From assembly GCA_905116865.2 (NCBI GenBank), contig CAJHNH020002658.1, positions 1-64,000 of the forward strand: a DNA stretch of 64,000 nucleotides. The letters are read 5' to 3'. This document shows, piece after piece, positions 22,659 to 33,511 of this stretch. The DNA is from Candidula unifasciata (taxonomy: Eukaryota; Mollusca; Gastropoda; Stylommatophora; Geomitridae). Each line of letters starts with the position of its first letter. Positions within the stretch are counted from its first letter, which is position 1. Under the pieces are notes generated by a model. That model was not told the origin of the DNA. It searched no databases and saw only the letters and a list, made by a program, of their open reading frames with translations. The position numbers and the translations under genes were made by a program.

Positions 22659-23800
22659 GCACAACAGCACGTTGTTCTTTGAGGGTACACTAAGTAGGTG
22701 CAGTCGCCATTATGTTTCTGGGCTGTGATTGCGCATGCAACAACTAAGGTCACATAAGAGACATAAATTTATGTTTCTGTTATCTAATGACACCTTTATA
22801 AACCACCAACAACATTTTCCTGCCTTCCTATAATCATTTGTGACTTACTTATTGCCCTCGTAACAGGTCATATGCCATATTTAATGCAATTCACAACACA
22901 AAACCGCGGCGGGCACACACACACACAAAGAAGAAGAAAAAACCACCATTGGGTATGAAATCCAGAGCTGACAAGTGTTAAAAAAATAACGTAAACTTGT
23001 ATTGAATAAGAATAGCCAGAGAACACATAAAGAAGAGTTGTGAAGACCAGGGTAGAAAAGAGGGAGACGGGCCTAGAATGAGCTAAGCATTCTCAAATTC
23101 CCTATACAACATGTATGAAGACTAAAGGATAGAAGAACAAGAAGAACACCTATCTTCGTCTTCTGAAATGTTTTAAACAGTTTCCCTTTTGTTTATTATG
23201 GGCTTAAGAAATTTTTCATATGTTAAGAGATTTTGAAGAGATTTCTTTATCTATTACTGCCATCTTTGTCTGGTATATTGTTCTGTCTAGAAACATATTT
23301 CTTGTTTTATTCTTCTTCCAAAGTTTCAAAACAGATGCAATCTCAACGCGTCTCTTGACACTACCAATCACTGCACCAAACATACCCCCTACCCAGTTTT
23401 CGAACAACAACACACACAAAAAGAGAGAAAAATGAGTTTTTAAATGTTCGGAGCCAATCGAAGTGGGATTTTTACCGTTGTATTCCCCTCTGAAACATTA
23501 ATATCGCATTTTACTAGCAACCTGAATTCTAAATATCGCTTAAAATGAAAAGGATAAAAAAAATTATATTTAATGAAGTGATATTTTGTGATCTAATTTT
23601 GTATCGTTGTCCCAGGAAATTTTTTTTTTTAAGCATGTACTATATTACAAGGGTGTTATTTGTGTCAGACTGGCCAAATGATGGAAAATAGTCACTTTCT
23701 AAATTAAAATATTTATGATATTGCGAAACTCTGTATAGCCTAAAATGATACCATATACATTGACTATGATAAGATGCAATTTGCTGTACAATAACCTGAC
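22659..23800. other. no gene recognised
   Basis: AT-rich. Short frames on both strands (up to 71 codons) without motifs. No repeat family recognised. Confidence 0.4.
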
Positions 23801-23804
23801 CATG

Positions 23805-24625
23805 ACACCGTATTAATCTAAGGTTTGCAGACGATACTGGCGAGTTCATTTGGGAAAATAAAGAGATAGCTAAACTCGTGAACGTACTTGATAAAACATC
23901 TACTTTGTGTGATATGAAAAAGAAAGCAGACGATGCTAAATTAATGACAAATCCACCTAGGATAAAAACATCACTATACTTTAAATGTCAAACAACTGAA
24001 CAGGTTAAACTTAAGTTCAAATATCTAGGGTTGGTTATAAGTGGCCCTGAGTACAAAATAGAAGTAATGTTGAAAATTACCTGAACAGCATCAATCATCG
24101 CTAAACACAGTAAATATTGTGAACCGAAAACATTTTATGTAAAACATAGCTAACATCTGCTTAGAGAAATAGCTATCAGTACCGTCATACAGGGCTATCA
24201 AGAGTGGATCTCAACACACAGGCAGAAGAAAAAACAGGCATTGGAAAGAAGATACTTTTTTTTTTAAAAATCATACAGAGGTCACATCACAAAGGACGGA
24301 TTTCAATCGAGGCATCCTCACCAAACGACATAGAAAAATATGAACCTCTGATAACAACAGTGGAAAGATACAATGGCAAGGATACGAACATGCAACAAGA
24401 TATATCGATCTATCCAAAACAATACCACAGGGCACTGTAGATGAGAAGAGGCAAAGAAAGACCCAAACACAGAACTTGGCTGACTAGACAGGCCTCAGAC
24501 ATCGAACAGATCAAGGTCATTGCATCTGACCAACAGTAGTTTATGGAACTGATCAGTCAACGGCTACTAGTGACCAGATGGCAAACTGTCATATGGGACG
24601 ATGATGATAATGATGATTTCATCTC
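23805..24625 (+). pseudogene. degenerate LINE, reverse-transcriptase palm to C-terminus
   Basis: It opens with INLRFADD, where FADD is the catalytic box (about 23823-23840). AKLVNVLDKTS and KLMTNPP follow, and in the same frame FKYLGLVISGPEYKIEV. Several stops and frameshifts later comes a C-terminal RRGKERPKHRTW block, ending at about 24600 in a GATGAT-type tail. The order FADD, YLG-x-x-I and basic C-terminus is standard for non-LTR reverse transcriptases. It has too many stops to be active. Another LINE end follows at 24715. Confidence 0.75.
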
Positions 24626-24714
24626 TAGTCTAATTAGTAACGACAATGATGTACAATATATGGAATAAAATGTCCTTTCGTAACTGAAAATCTCTAGAAT
24701 ATGATACAGTGATT

Positions 24715-25140
24715 TTCTTTACAGACTAAACAATGATAATCACATTCTCTGAACGTGAAATATTGACAACAGAGATGAAATATCTTAGAAGAGCTGCAGG
24801 AGTTTGAAGGAAAGACAGAATACGAAATCATGAAATCAGACGAATGCTAGGAATAAAGCCAGTCTTACAGGTCATCAAAGAACAACAAATGAAGTGGTTT
24901 GGACACCTTACAAGAATGCCGGGGTACTATCTGCCACAGCGAGCCACACTAAAACGTTACAACGGGTTTAGAGCGAGCGGAAGACCTCGGAAAACATGGA
25001 GTGATGGCATTAGAAAAGCCTTACAGAAATGAACATCAGTCTTAGTAGTGCTCTTGACAGAGCTCATCAACGAACATTACATCTCCCCCCGACACTTCGA
25101 TGAGGTGCAAGGTGGAAGAGAAGAATAAGAATAAGGAGAA
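24715..25140 (+). pseudogene. LINE C-terminal fragment ending in GAA-like tail
   Basis: Frames read EMKYLRRAAGV, a stop, RIRNHEIRRMLGIKP, EQQMKWFGHLTRMPG, then RASGRPRKTWSDGIRKAL. After further stops the 3' end is 'gtggaagagaagaataagaa'. The WFGHLTRMP plus GRPRKTW pattern is a LINE C-terminus. A second member of the family at 50886-51130 ends in a full GAA array, so the short tail here shows what an unexpanded tail looks like. Confidence 0.78.
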
Positions 25141-26029
25141 TCACATTTTCTCGGAGACTGAGATAACACGCCGGATACGGATGCATTCTCTGTAGTCTAA
25201 TCTATGACGCAATGATATTATCTATATGATGAACAAAACATGGTATACTATTGCCTAACTAACTATGGCAATGTGGCTGTCTCTCTAGTCTTGGCCACGT
25301 GGTGTAAGTATCATTTGGCTTTAGAGTTTGACCAATCTGCTGTCGCTTTGGTATGTGATGAAAACACCCAGGCCGCCTTTAAACAGTCTGTAGTCGAAAT
25401 TTCTGATTCTTCTTAGCGTTCACTGCATGTAAACTCCGGAGTAAATCTCTGGTTGTTCGTCCACATCACGGCTGTAGTCTTGTTTCAGGACTTAGGTTTT
25501 ATGTGCACAGTTTTACAGATCATACTTATTTGTGGGCAGATTTTTGGTTACCCGTCTCTCTGACAGATGCTCTCCATGGTTGAAGAAAACGTCGATCTGA
25601 TCTACGTTGACCAGGTTTCTGGTTTGGAACTGGTTTCTAGAATGGTCCCGTAGAGATACAGATAGGACTTGACCAATATCACCCTGGTCCTGATACACGA
25701 CCACCACGTGGGGTTCAGCAACTCTGCATTCCAGTCTTGGTTTCCGGTTACCATCACACGGGTCACCTCATAATTCCTCTACTCCTGTGCCATTGAAAAT
25801 TACACAAAATGAAATCTTCTGCCCCAAGTAACAACTATTGAATAAGCAGTTAGTCCTGGCAAAATCCAGAAACATGCACCCGCAGTAAATTCAGACCATA
25901 TCAACGAGAGGTGCTAAGAACAGATGTCATCTGCATTGCATTTCCCGCTGATAGAAGCGGGCGGGGGACTGGGAGGTAGGGGGTGGGGGCAGTGGATCTA
26001 TTTTATCCTCCACCTAAAATGGGATCCAG
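25141..26029. other. no gene recognised
   Basis: Unique-looking sequence. A 64-codon minus frame (25513-25707) has no motif. G-rich patch at 25960-25990. Confidence 0.4.
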
Positions 26030-26260
26030 GAAACCACACGGTTGCTATAGTGACGATCCCCATTGACCTCTGTGAAAACTGCCATTGTGAATTGAAAAAC
26101 GTTGTCCACGAAACAAATTGCCGACCTTTCAAGCACGAGGTAAACGGCCCTAACCATTTAGCAACGAAGATATCCCATCCTGCACCTCCTCCGCCTCTTC
26201 CCAACCCCACTGCCCCCCCTCCCCCACAACTGCTTACCTCATGAATAAATGAATACACAA
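26030..26260 (-). mobile_element. possible tRNA-headed SINE, diverged
   Basis: Read on the minus strand, 'gctaaatggttagggccg' resembles an A box, and 'gaaaggtcggcaatttg' could be a decayed B box about 35 bases on. A C-rich stretch lies on the 5' side of that head. No second copy was found here, so this is weak. Confidence 0.3.
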
Positions 26261-27004
26261 TTCATTTTTAAATTTTTTAATAATATACAAATTAACAGTC
26301 GGCATATAAAAATCACAGCATGGGGTTAAAAACGGAAAAAAAAACACACTTGGCAGTATGTCATTTAATTTTTATCCTAATATTACCCTAATGTTTCCTT
26401 CTAGCGATGTACACTAAAGTCCGTTCACACTTCATGTAAAATACACTCTTTTATCCCCGAGAAATAAAATAACGAAACAAAATTCAACCCGTTTCACAAC
26501 AAAATTGAGCTCATTTTCTTCCAGTCGTGAAATTTAGAATTCCCTTCTTCTCATTATTGATCATCAAGCGTTGAAGACTTCCTGTGTAATGATCGGCCTT
26601 GTAGAGAAAACACGGGCAAAGACACAATCCTGCTACAGGAGTTGGTGATTTTTCGGGAGGTTGTTGGAGTAACTGTGGACGCTGTTACGGTGACAGAAAT
26701 GGCCGTAGAGGAGACGGGCAGGAATGTTACGGAGCGGTTGCGGTGGGTCGATTCTGGATGTCGTACACAAGTCGAGGAGAGAAGTTACAAAATGGGAAAG
26801 CTAGTTTTCCGCTTGCTGAGAGGGAAGTGATAAGAGGGGTGTTGTAGCGCTTAAAAAGAACAGGAAACATAAGACTGGAAGTAAAGAATGAACGAAATTC
26901 GGTTTTAATGGGTTGGGAGCTGGAAAGTAAACGATCCCGTTTTACCTCGGTGGCGCATCTGGCCAAGGATGCCAGACTCGTATTGTTAAAAAATCAGTCG
27001 ACGG
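26261..27004. other. no gene recognised
   Basis: AT-rich to mixed sequence. 'ggtggcgcatctggccaagg' near 26950 resembles a tRNA A-box region, but no B box at the right spacing was seen. Short frames have no motifs. Confidence 0.35.
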
Positions 27005-27095
27005 TTGGTAGATGAGATGGTCAACATTAGCCGGTAAACTTTACTTCCCAGGACATTGACCATTTTAGGCGGGGTCGACTTAGCAGCCGAAGTCA
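27005..27095 (-). mobile_element. SINE family A, internal fragment
   Basis: It shares 'taaactttacttcccaggac' and 'ggggtcgacttagc' with family A in reverse orientation. Head and tail are missing. Confidence 0.45.
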
Positions 27096-27272
27096 AGTAA
27101 GGAAAAAAAATCCGTGACGACGAGCGTTAGAACCCAAGGGTAGACTAGCGCTTGGATTGAGAACCGGACAGAGGCAATTAATACTATCAACAAATTGAAT
27201 ATATATTTTAACTGCGATGTCAGCTGAGTAATGTTGTACATAGATGAATAAAACACGAATCATTATTTTTAT

Positions 27273-27850
27273 CATAATCATCATCATCATCATCATCATC
27301 ATCACTGCGTGTCACGGGGTCACCAGTTGCTGTTGATTTGATTTCATTTGATTCAAGAACCGGCATTACAGCACTCGGGGCATTCCCATAAGTGCTCTTT
27401 CTCATCGTCTGCAGCCAGCGAAGAGTTCTGATACTAATAGTGCCAGTAGCATTCTGATTCAACGTCCGTCTTGCCTTTCCCCTGAGCCTCGAGCATCTGC
27501 CATAACCTCTCGTCTCTCCCCTCTTTATCAATCTCACCAGACTTTGGTGATCCATGTGCCCCTTTGAACTATTTACGCTCTCCCATATGCCACGGTTGCT
27601 GTTGAGTTTCTTATCAGCTCCCTCCACCTTTGACGGTCAGATGAGATGGACTTCATGGTTGCTTGCGTAAGGCCTGTCCTGTCAAATCAAGTTCTGTATC
27701 TAGGTCTTTCTTGGCCTACCTCTCCTGCCCCTGCCCTCTATTGAATCCTGTAGTATTGCTTTTGAGAGCCTGTTAGATCTTATTACATGTCCGTACAATT
27801 ATTGCATTGTTCATCTTTTCATTTGCGAGTCTGACTCGATATTCCAACGT
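27273..27850 (-). pseudogene. LINE C-terminus and 3' region with (GAT)n tail
   Basis: On the minus strand, a basic GRGRRGRPRKTW-like end of a reverse transcriptase (about 27700-27760) is followed by a 135-codon frame (27627 down to 27220). That frame runs through GIWESVNSSKGHMDHQSLV and ATGTISIRTLRWLQTM into an Asp-rich stretch made by (GAT)n (27273-27303). The part before the tail recurs, diverged, at 47410-47520 and 49155-49440, so it is a conserved LINE 3' region rather than a host gene. Confidence 0.65.
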
Positions 27851-27869
27851 ACCGCGATCCAAACACACT

Positions 27870-28075
27870 GCTGGCTGCGTGGATTTTTATCATGGCAAGG
27901 GGCTTCGCAGGTCCACATAGCCTACAATGGGTACCAGGATGGTTGTCTTGGGGAAGTAAAGACGTCTGGCGTTATGCTGACCACATTACCCACCTAGAAC
28001 CATGTAAAAAGTGGGTGCTCTCCCATATGCCCAATGTGACTTAAGGCGTGAAAATGGATCTTTACTTTTTTTTTT
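27870..28075 (+). mobile_element. SINE family A, headless copy
   Basis: It shares 'caatgggtaccaggatgg', 'ggggaagtaaagacg', 'atgctgaccacattaccc' and 'ggcgtgaaaatggatcttta' with family A, ending in a T run. The tRNA-like head is lost. Confidence 0.7.
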
Positions 28076-28243
28076 TTTTTTTAACTTTTATCTTTTAATT
28101 CTAGTTAAAAAGGTTCATAACTGTTAATGTCTTGGGTAATTATACCGCGAACCACGTCATTTCAAACTTAGCAATTAGTGACTACTAAAATAATGAATAA
28201 TCAATGGTTTGACAAAATCATACATGGAGGATAAGTCGGTGGT
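28076..28243. other. no gene recognised
   Basis: Short AT-rich spacer between a SINE and a MITE. Confidence 0.4.
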
Positions 28244-28500
28244 TTACTAATATCCTCCCCTAGATGACGTCATATGACAGTCCAACATTTTAGAGGGTAG
28301 AAAGCGTGGGTTTCCTGACTTTCCGATGATTTTATCGATCCCAAAACACAGAACTGGCTCTAACCCAAACCCACCTACATCCAACGACTGCATGCAGCCT
28401 AGGTCCCACGACTGCATGTAGCCTATCTACCACCCCCTAAAGTATTAGACTGTCCTGTGACCTGTGGATTTCCCCTGTCTGGGGTAGGATATTAATAAAG
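28244..28500. mobile_element. MITE-like element F, copy 1
   Basis: The inner left arm (from 28269), 'gtcatatgacagtccaacat' plus 'tttagagggtag', mirrors the right arm (28434-28461), 'ccctaaagtattagactgtc' plus 'ctgtgac'. Outer pieces 'aatatcctcccc' and 'ggggtaggatatt' extend the inversion. Copy 2 is at 43060-43300. No transposase is encoded, which fits a non-autonomous DNA element. Confidence 0.75.
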
Positions 28501-28994
28501 CACCGATAAGCCCTCCAGCAACAAAAACCATGTCGCCGTTCCATCCTTTACTGTCACATGCAGCTCACTTCAGGTCCCTGTGATGCTTTTATCTCTTCTC
28601 TGTTGGTTTTAGGTCGGCCTTTATCCATTCGATCGTATCGGTTACAACGCACGAAAATCTAGTTATGTTGTCCAAATGTGTTTTATTTCTCTATGTGTCT
28701 TATCCAAACATCAGCCTTACACAATACGCATGCATATACACATTTTTTTCGTGACAAATATTTTCGATGAAAGTGTCAAACAGCAGTTGTGATGAGACAG
28801 ATTGATGTAATAATCCATGTATTACTGTGAATGTTTTACGTATCCCTAATAAAATGTGTATGTATAATTACGCATTTAAACAAAGTTGAGACCTACTGAG
28901 CTTACCAAAGCCCTATGGTACACAAAGCGTACCGACTAATAGGTTTTATAAAGGCTACCGGCCTCCTGGTATAGATTTTCTGGAAGAAGGATCG
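28501..28994. other. no gene recognised
   Basis: AT-rich unique-looking sequence before a GAA array. No motif or repeat recognised. Confidence 0.4.
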
Positions 28995-29217
28995 AAGAAA
29001 AAGAAGAAGAAGAAGAAGAAGAAGAAGAAGAAGAAGAAGAAGAAGAAGAAGAAGAAGAAGAAGAAGAAGAAGAAGAAGAAGAAGAAGAAAAGAAGAAGAA
29101 GAAGAAGAAGAAGAAGAAGAAGAAGAAGAAGAAGAAGAAGAAGAAGAAGAAGAAGAAGAAGAAGAAGAAGAAAAAGAAGAAGAAGAAGAAGAAGAAGAAG
29201 AAGAAGAAGAAGAAGGA

Positions 29218-29257
<40 letters not shown>
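28995..29257. repeat. (GAA)n then (GA)n microsatellite
   Basis: GAA with rare A insertions (28998-29215) passes straight into GA dinucleotides (29215-29257). The purine-rich flank that follows resembles the one after the 30.2-kb array. Confidence 0.96.
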
Positions 29258-29299
29258 AAACAAGAAGAACAAGAAAAAAAAAATAGGAAAGTGTTTAAA

Positions 29300-29395
29300 A
29301 AAAAAAAGGACCCAGTCACGCAAATGAGGTACACGGCACACGAGGCTGGACTCATATTGGTAGATTTGTCGGCATTTGTTGCGTGAGATGGTTAT
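29300..29395 (-). repeat. repeat G, copy 1
   Basis: It shares 'cccagtcacgcaaatga', 'gctggactcatattg' and 'tagatttgtcggcatttgtt' with copy 2 (30437-30530). In both places a GAA array lies at the same distance on the left. On the minus strand both copies keep one frame (NKCRQIYQYESS, then HLRDWVL), but this is shared descent of a repeat, not evidence of a protein. Confidence 0.7.
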
Positions 29396-29535
29396 TATCA
29401 CCTTGACCGCCTTTACTTCCCCGTACATAGCGGTCAAGGTCAGTTTTCCGCACTCAAAAATCCGACCCTATGTGAACTGGAACCTAAGGTGCTCGAACCG
29501 GTAGACGACTGTTTAACCGCTACGCCATCAAGATA
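29396..29535 (-). mobile_element. SINE family A variant, 5' half
   Basis: In reverse orientation it has 'ttgatggcgtagcggttaaa' (A-box-like), 'accggttcgagcacc' (B-box-like) and the family A body words 'ggtcaaggtg' and 'ggaagtaaaggcgg'. It abuts repeat G copy 1. Repeat G copy 2 lacks it. Confidence 0.6.
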
Positions 29536-30212
29536 AAAACAATTCAGACCTACCCAAATCGAGGCTGCTATTTTGTTGTTATATATCAAACCATAATCTC
29601 CAAAGCACGTGGGAGTGCCACAGGGTAATGCTTATGATGAGACTAATGTTTCAATATTCAATTACTATTTGGCAACAAACGCAACATTTTATATTACTAG
29701 TATATCGAAATATTCACCTAACTCGCATAGAACAATTGTTTCTACACCACAAGAATAATTTATCAACAAGAATTAATCCATCAAAGCGACAGAATCAAAC
29801 AGCCAGGAAAACGGACGATCACATGGGAATGAACACCTAATATCTGCCAGAATATTTGAAATAGAAAATATATTGCCCCGCACCCCTATCAGCACTAGAT
29901 GCTGGATCATCTAGAGATTAATTTCCAACAAGCGCGATCGATTTGTACAGCGCCAACGGTCATCTTGTGGGGAATCCGTTCAGCGACAAATTGTACAAAT
30001 ATCTGACGTCACGGCCACATCATGGACACGTTTCTGGGTCTCTACTGATCAATCTGTGAAGATTAACTGAGTCCGCAAAATATTCACAACGATGCAAGTA
30101 AATTTGATCAGAGAAACACTCAGAGACCTTCTGTCACACAGGTCTCATAGTTTGTTGATAGAGACATACGTTAGGCTATTCATTGATTAGGTAACCGAGT
30201 GGATAATAAGAA
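29536..30212. other. no gene recognised
   Basis: Unique-looking sequence. A 70-codon frame (29628-29840) has no known motif. Confidence 0.4.
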
Positions 30213-30243
<31 letters not shown>

Positions 30244-30371
30244 AAGAAGAAGAAGAAGAAGAAGAAGAAGAAGAAGAAGAAGAAGAAGAAGAAGAAGAAG
30301 AAGAAGAAGAAGAAGAAGAAGAAGAAGAAGAAGAAGAAGAAGAAGAAGAAGAAGAAAAAGAAGAAGAAGAC
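30213..30371. repeat. (GAA)n microsatellite
   Basis: About 150 bp of GAA on the plus strand, followed by a degenerate purine flank matching that of the 29-kb array. Confidence 0.97.
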
Positions 30372-30436
30372 AAAGAAGAAAAAGAGAAAAAACAAGAAGA
30401 ACAAGTAAAAGAAAGAAATAAAAGAGTTAAAATAAA

Positions 30437-30530
30437 GAACCCAGTCACGCAAATGACATATTCGACACACGAAGCTGGACTCATATTGATAGATTTGTCG
30501 GCATTTGTTAGGTGAGATGGTTATTACAGC
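30437..30530 (-). repeat. repeat G, copy 2
   Basis: See copy 1. This copy ends 'gtgagatggttattacagc', where copy 1 runs into a SINE A variant. Confidence 0.7.
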
Positions 30531-30580
30531 GGTACAGCCGTTTTTAGATAACATAGGAGGACTCAGATGTGGGCTGAGCC

Positions 30581-30600
30581 TAATATATATATATATATTA
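30581..30600. repeat. short (AT)n tract at LINE 5' boundary
   Basis: About nine AT units directly before the truncated LINE T copy. Confidence 0.85.
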
Positions 30601-30792
30601 CACCACAGGAGAAAAGATCTCGTGGAAGACCAAGGGAAACCCTACGTAGAACTATCATCAGGGAAGGCTCACGCATGGGCCACTCAAACATCCAAGACCT
30701 ACAACAGATTGCAACGAACCGCCATGCATGGAGAGTCATGACCTCTGCCCTATGTGCCGCACTCGACACAAGAGGAAAGACTAACTAACTAA

Positions 30793-30797
<5 letters not shown>
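30601..30797 (+). pseudogene. LINE family T, strongly 5'-truncated 3' end
   Basis: A plus-strand frame encodes EKRSRGRPRETLRRTIIREG, then QQIATNRHAWRVMTSALC and TRGKTN, then an ACTA tail (30779-30797). Its sequence is close to the 17983-18252 copy. (AT)n lies on both sides, so it was probably inserted in an AT tract, or the tract expanded around the duplicated target. Confidence 0.88.

Positions 30798-30861
<64 letters not shown>
30797..30861. repeat. (AT)n microsatellite
   Basis: About 32 AT units between a LINE T tail and SINE C. Confidence 0.97.
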
Positions 30862-30864
<3 letters not shown>

Positions 30865-31095
30865 GTTGTTGCGTATCCTTTACAGGACGTTGCAGAACCA
30901 ACCCTAACAGCCCCTGGCTGTTGTGTGGTTTCTCTAGGCAAATTACGTCCAGTAGTTTGCCATTGCTCTCTGGACGGTCGGCTTTCTTGATACCACTGTC
31001 GAAACCAACGCAAGGCGCATTGCCCGCAGCTGGGATCGAACCCGGCATCCCGGCATTACGAAGCGAAGTGTTCGCATCGACTTAGCCACAGAGCC

Positions 31096-31098
<3 letters not shown>
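30861..31098 (-). mobile_element. SINE family C, full-length copy between (AT)n tracts
   Basis: It matches the 20.8-kb copy in reverse: 'gttgcgtatcctttacagga' at the left and 'cttagccacagagccgac' at the right, with a B-box-like 'gggatcgaacccgg'. (AT)n on both sides hides any target-site duplication. Confidence 0.9.

Positions 31099-31160
<62 letters not shown>
31099..31160. repeat. (AT)n microsatellite
   Basis: About 31 AT units between SINE C and repeat P. Confidence 0.97.
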
Positions 31161-31162
<2 letters not shown>

Positions 31163-32333
31163 TAGCTGTACCCGGCCACGCGTTGCTGTGGCATAGTTTG
31201 GCTAAATGGAAATAAAAGAAAATAGAAATCGCACGTGTCTAATACAATCATTGTCTGCTCAGATATAGAGATAGTCTTTGATCCCCACCCCCACCCCCAC
31301 CCCACAACTAAATCCACCTACTACTCTCTCCCTCATCAAATGTAAGTCATTACCCCCTCCCCTCTTCCACCGACTACTGCTTTCTCCCTCTTCGAAATAT
31401 TTGAAAATCATTACCTGGCGATATTTTGTTGTTGCTGTAACTGACACTGACATCCCTGTCCATCTGGACTAAAATGGGGAGCAGGAATTGTAATGGGTAG
31501 TGAATTGTTTTTTTTAATATTAAGGCAACATGGCTAGTGCTGTCACCACGACAGAGCAGATGAGGATATTATTTCAGTCCGGGGTAAAAAAAAGTTAACT
31601 ACTGCGGATTCGAACCCAGGTCTCCCGCACAGGAACCCAGTGTTCTAACCATTCGACCACGCAGCCATTTAATCGGAGACACGAAAAGAGAATTTAACTA
31701 TTAGAGATGTGTGTCCCTACTTCTGTGTCCTGATTAAAACACAATTCAAAACCGCAGGCAATTGTTTTCTCGTAGACAGATACTCCAGATATATTAATGA
31801 AACGGCACAACAATAGAAATCGCACGTGTCTAACACGGTTAATGAAGTTAATGTCGCAGTCAATGTCTGCGCCGACGTCGAGATAGTCATTGATGCCCCC
31901 CCCCCCCCCTTTCCCCATCGAAGGTTGTTTGCAAAAAAAAAAAAAAAAACAGAAAATATAAATCGTGTTTAATATGGTTATTGTGGCAAATATAGAGATA
32001 GTCTTGTTTGCTGTACCTAGACCTACTCTATGTATTAGAGAAGGCGTTGGCTGCACGTAACTCGCCGGCGAATGGTGGAAGCCTTTTGTTCTGACTACAG
32101 CGGCGCATGCGCAATTACTAACGTGGCTGTAATTAGAAATCACTAAAGTTATGAATATTAGTTGCGAATATTATGGCATAAATTGTGGTCACCTATCTCT
32201 AACAGTGACAGGTTGCATTTCAAACCACGATGGTTCAAAATCCGGTATCAAAACAAACATATCCTGAAAGTTTCAGCTAAATCGGTTTAGTAGTTTCCGA
32301 GTCTACAGGGGGCAAACAAACACACAAACATTG

Positions 32334-32336
<3 letters not shown>
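31161..32336 (+). mobile_element. dispersed repeat P bounded by (AT)n
   Basis: It starts 'actagctgtacccggccacg' plus 'cgttgctgtggc' and ends with 'agtttcagctaaatcggttt', 'gtctaca' and 'aaacaaacacacaaac', then (AT)n. From memory, both ends resemble a widespread invertebrate repeat with a fixed start, a fixed end and AT-rich tails; I cannot name its class. A phrase of about 60 bp ('agaaatcgcacgtgtctaa' to 'gagatagtc') occurs at 31222-31275 and 31815-31890, and more weakly at 31955-32008. A SINE H copy lies inside. No coding sequence seen. Confidence 0.6.
31526..31668 (-). mobile_element. SINE family H inside repeat P
   Basis: Read on the minus strand it starts 'gcgtggtcgaatggttagaa' (A box), followed by 'acctgggttcgaatccgc' (B box), and ends with 'gacagcactagccatgttg'. 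Copy 43860-44042 has the same plan. The head is the best-preserved tRNA-like head in the window, but the tail and copy number point to a SINE, not a tRNA gene. Confidence 0.8.

Positions 32337-32395
<59 letters not shown>
32337..32395. repeat. (AT)n microsatellite
   Basis: About 29 AT units between repeat P and SINE A. Confidence 0.97.
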
Positions 32396-32398
<3 letters not shown>

Positions 32399-32656
32399 GT
32401 AAAGGTCCCTTTTCCACGCCTTGAGATGTATATGGCATATATAGCTAGACCTATATTTTATAGACCAATCGGCACAAGATCGGTCAGCATCACACCGACC
32501 GCCTTTACTTCCCGGGACTGCACCCAGTATACACTCAAGCTGGGTCAGCCTGGGAGTCAAGGTCAGTTTTGAAAAAAGTCCGGCTCAGCCAGGAAGCGAA
32601 CCCACGACCTTCCGATCCGCACGCGATCGTCTAACCGCTACGTTACGGCGACTCCC
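32396..32656 (-). mobile_element. SINE family A, full-length copy
   Basis: Reverse orientation. The head, on the minus strand, is 'gggagtcgccgtaacgtagc' plus 'ggttagacgat', then 'aggtcgtgggttcgctt'. The body follows, down to 'aagtaaaggtccc' at the left end beside (AT)n. It is the clearest family A head here. Confidence 0.85.
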
Positions 32657-33511
32657 GAGCCTCATATAGGTACCAAACAATGTCTTTGGAAGTAACATCG
32701 CCCTGCATGATGTTGATTACAGCTGTCTGCTCCGTTTGCTCTCAAAAGTTTCTCTAATAGACGATCTTTCATGTCATAGTGCCTCGATTTGACACTTTCT
32801 GATTTACTTGCATATTGTTCTGGTTTCTATTCGTCCTCTTTATCCGGTTCGTTTGCTTTATTATGCTCGTCGTCATTCTTTTTCTTTTTATAGTCTTTCC
32901 GTGTTTACTTCAGTAATCATTTTTTTTTACACTGACATCACTTCATGCCGTTTCGACACACTCCACAAGATATCCATCTTTACCTCTTCTTATCTAGGTT
33001 CTCCGTACTCTAATTTTTTTCCCCTAATCACGGCGTGAACAAATATTGTAGATTTGAGTAATATGTTTTCTTTATCAGTTGATTTATTTGAGTATATATT
33101 TATTACGCTGTAGTGTCTGCATAAACCGTCAATAAATAGAACAATATCTCTGAAGTTACCATATACTATTTCACTAATCGATTCAATGTCAATGATTTTT
33201 TTTTTTCTGCACTCCAGTCTTTACTCTATATAACTGTACTTCAAAGAATATGCTCAGTAAAATCCAGATTGACTTTTTAAGACAAGGATGGATTCTCTTA
33301 ATAAAATATCTAAATAATTTGTCTAACGTGTATCTTTGTGCTAGCAGTGCGGTTACTATGTCTGGCTATTCACTGGGCAGAAGTGATGCAGTCAGTGTCA
33401 GACAAGACGCTTTTTGTGAACACGATTCAAACAAGCAGGACTCAGTATCCCTGCCATGTCTGGTATAGGGGGGAAGTATGACACGAAACTACCACGAGAG
33501 CCTCAACAAAA
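32657..33511. other. no gene recognised
   Basis: AT-rich. Frames of 76 codons (32808-33038) and 72 codons (33250-33468) show no known motif. Confidence 0.4.

Noticed and set aside
29300..30530. A conserved exon, since both repeat G copies keep the same minus-strand frame.
   Set aside because: Both copies run into TTC arrays and share non-coding flanks, so shared repeat ancestry explains it.
31526..31668. Possible tRNA gene (good A and B boxes on the minus strand).
   Set aside because: It sits within a longer repeated unit with a copy at 43860-44042, and no complete acceptor stem was found, so it is a SINE head.
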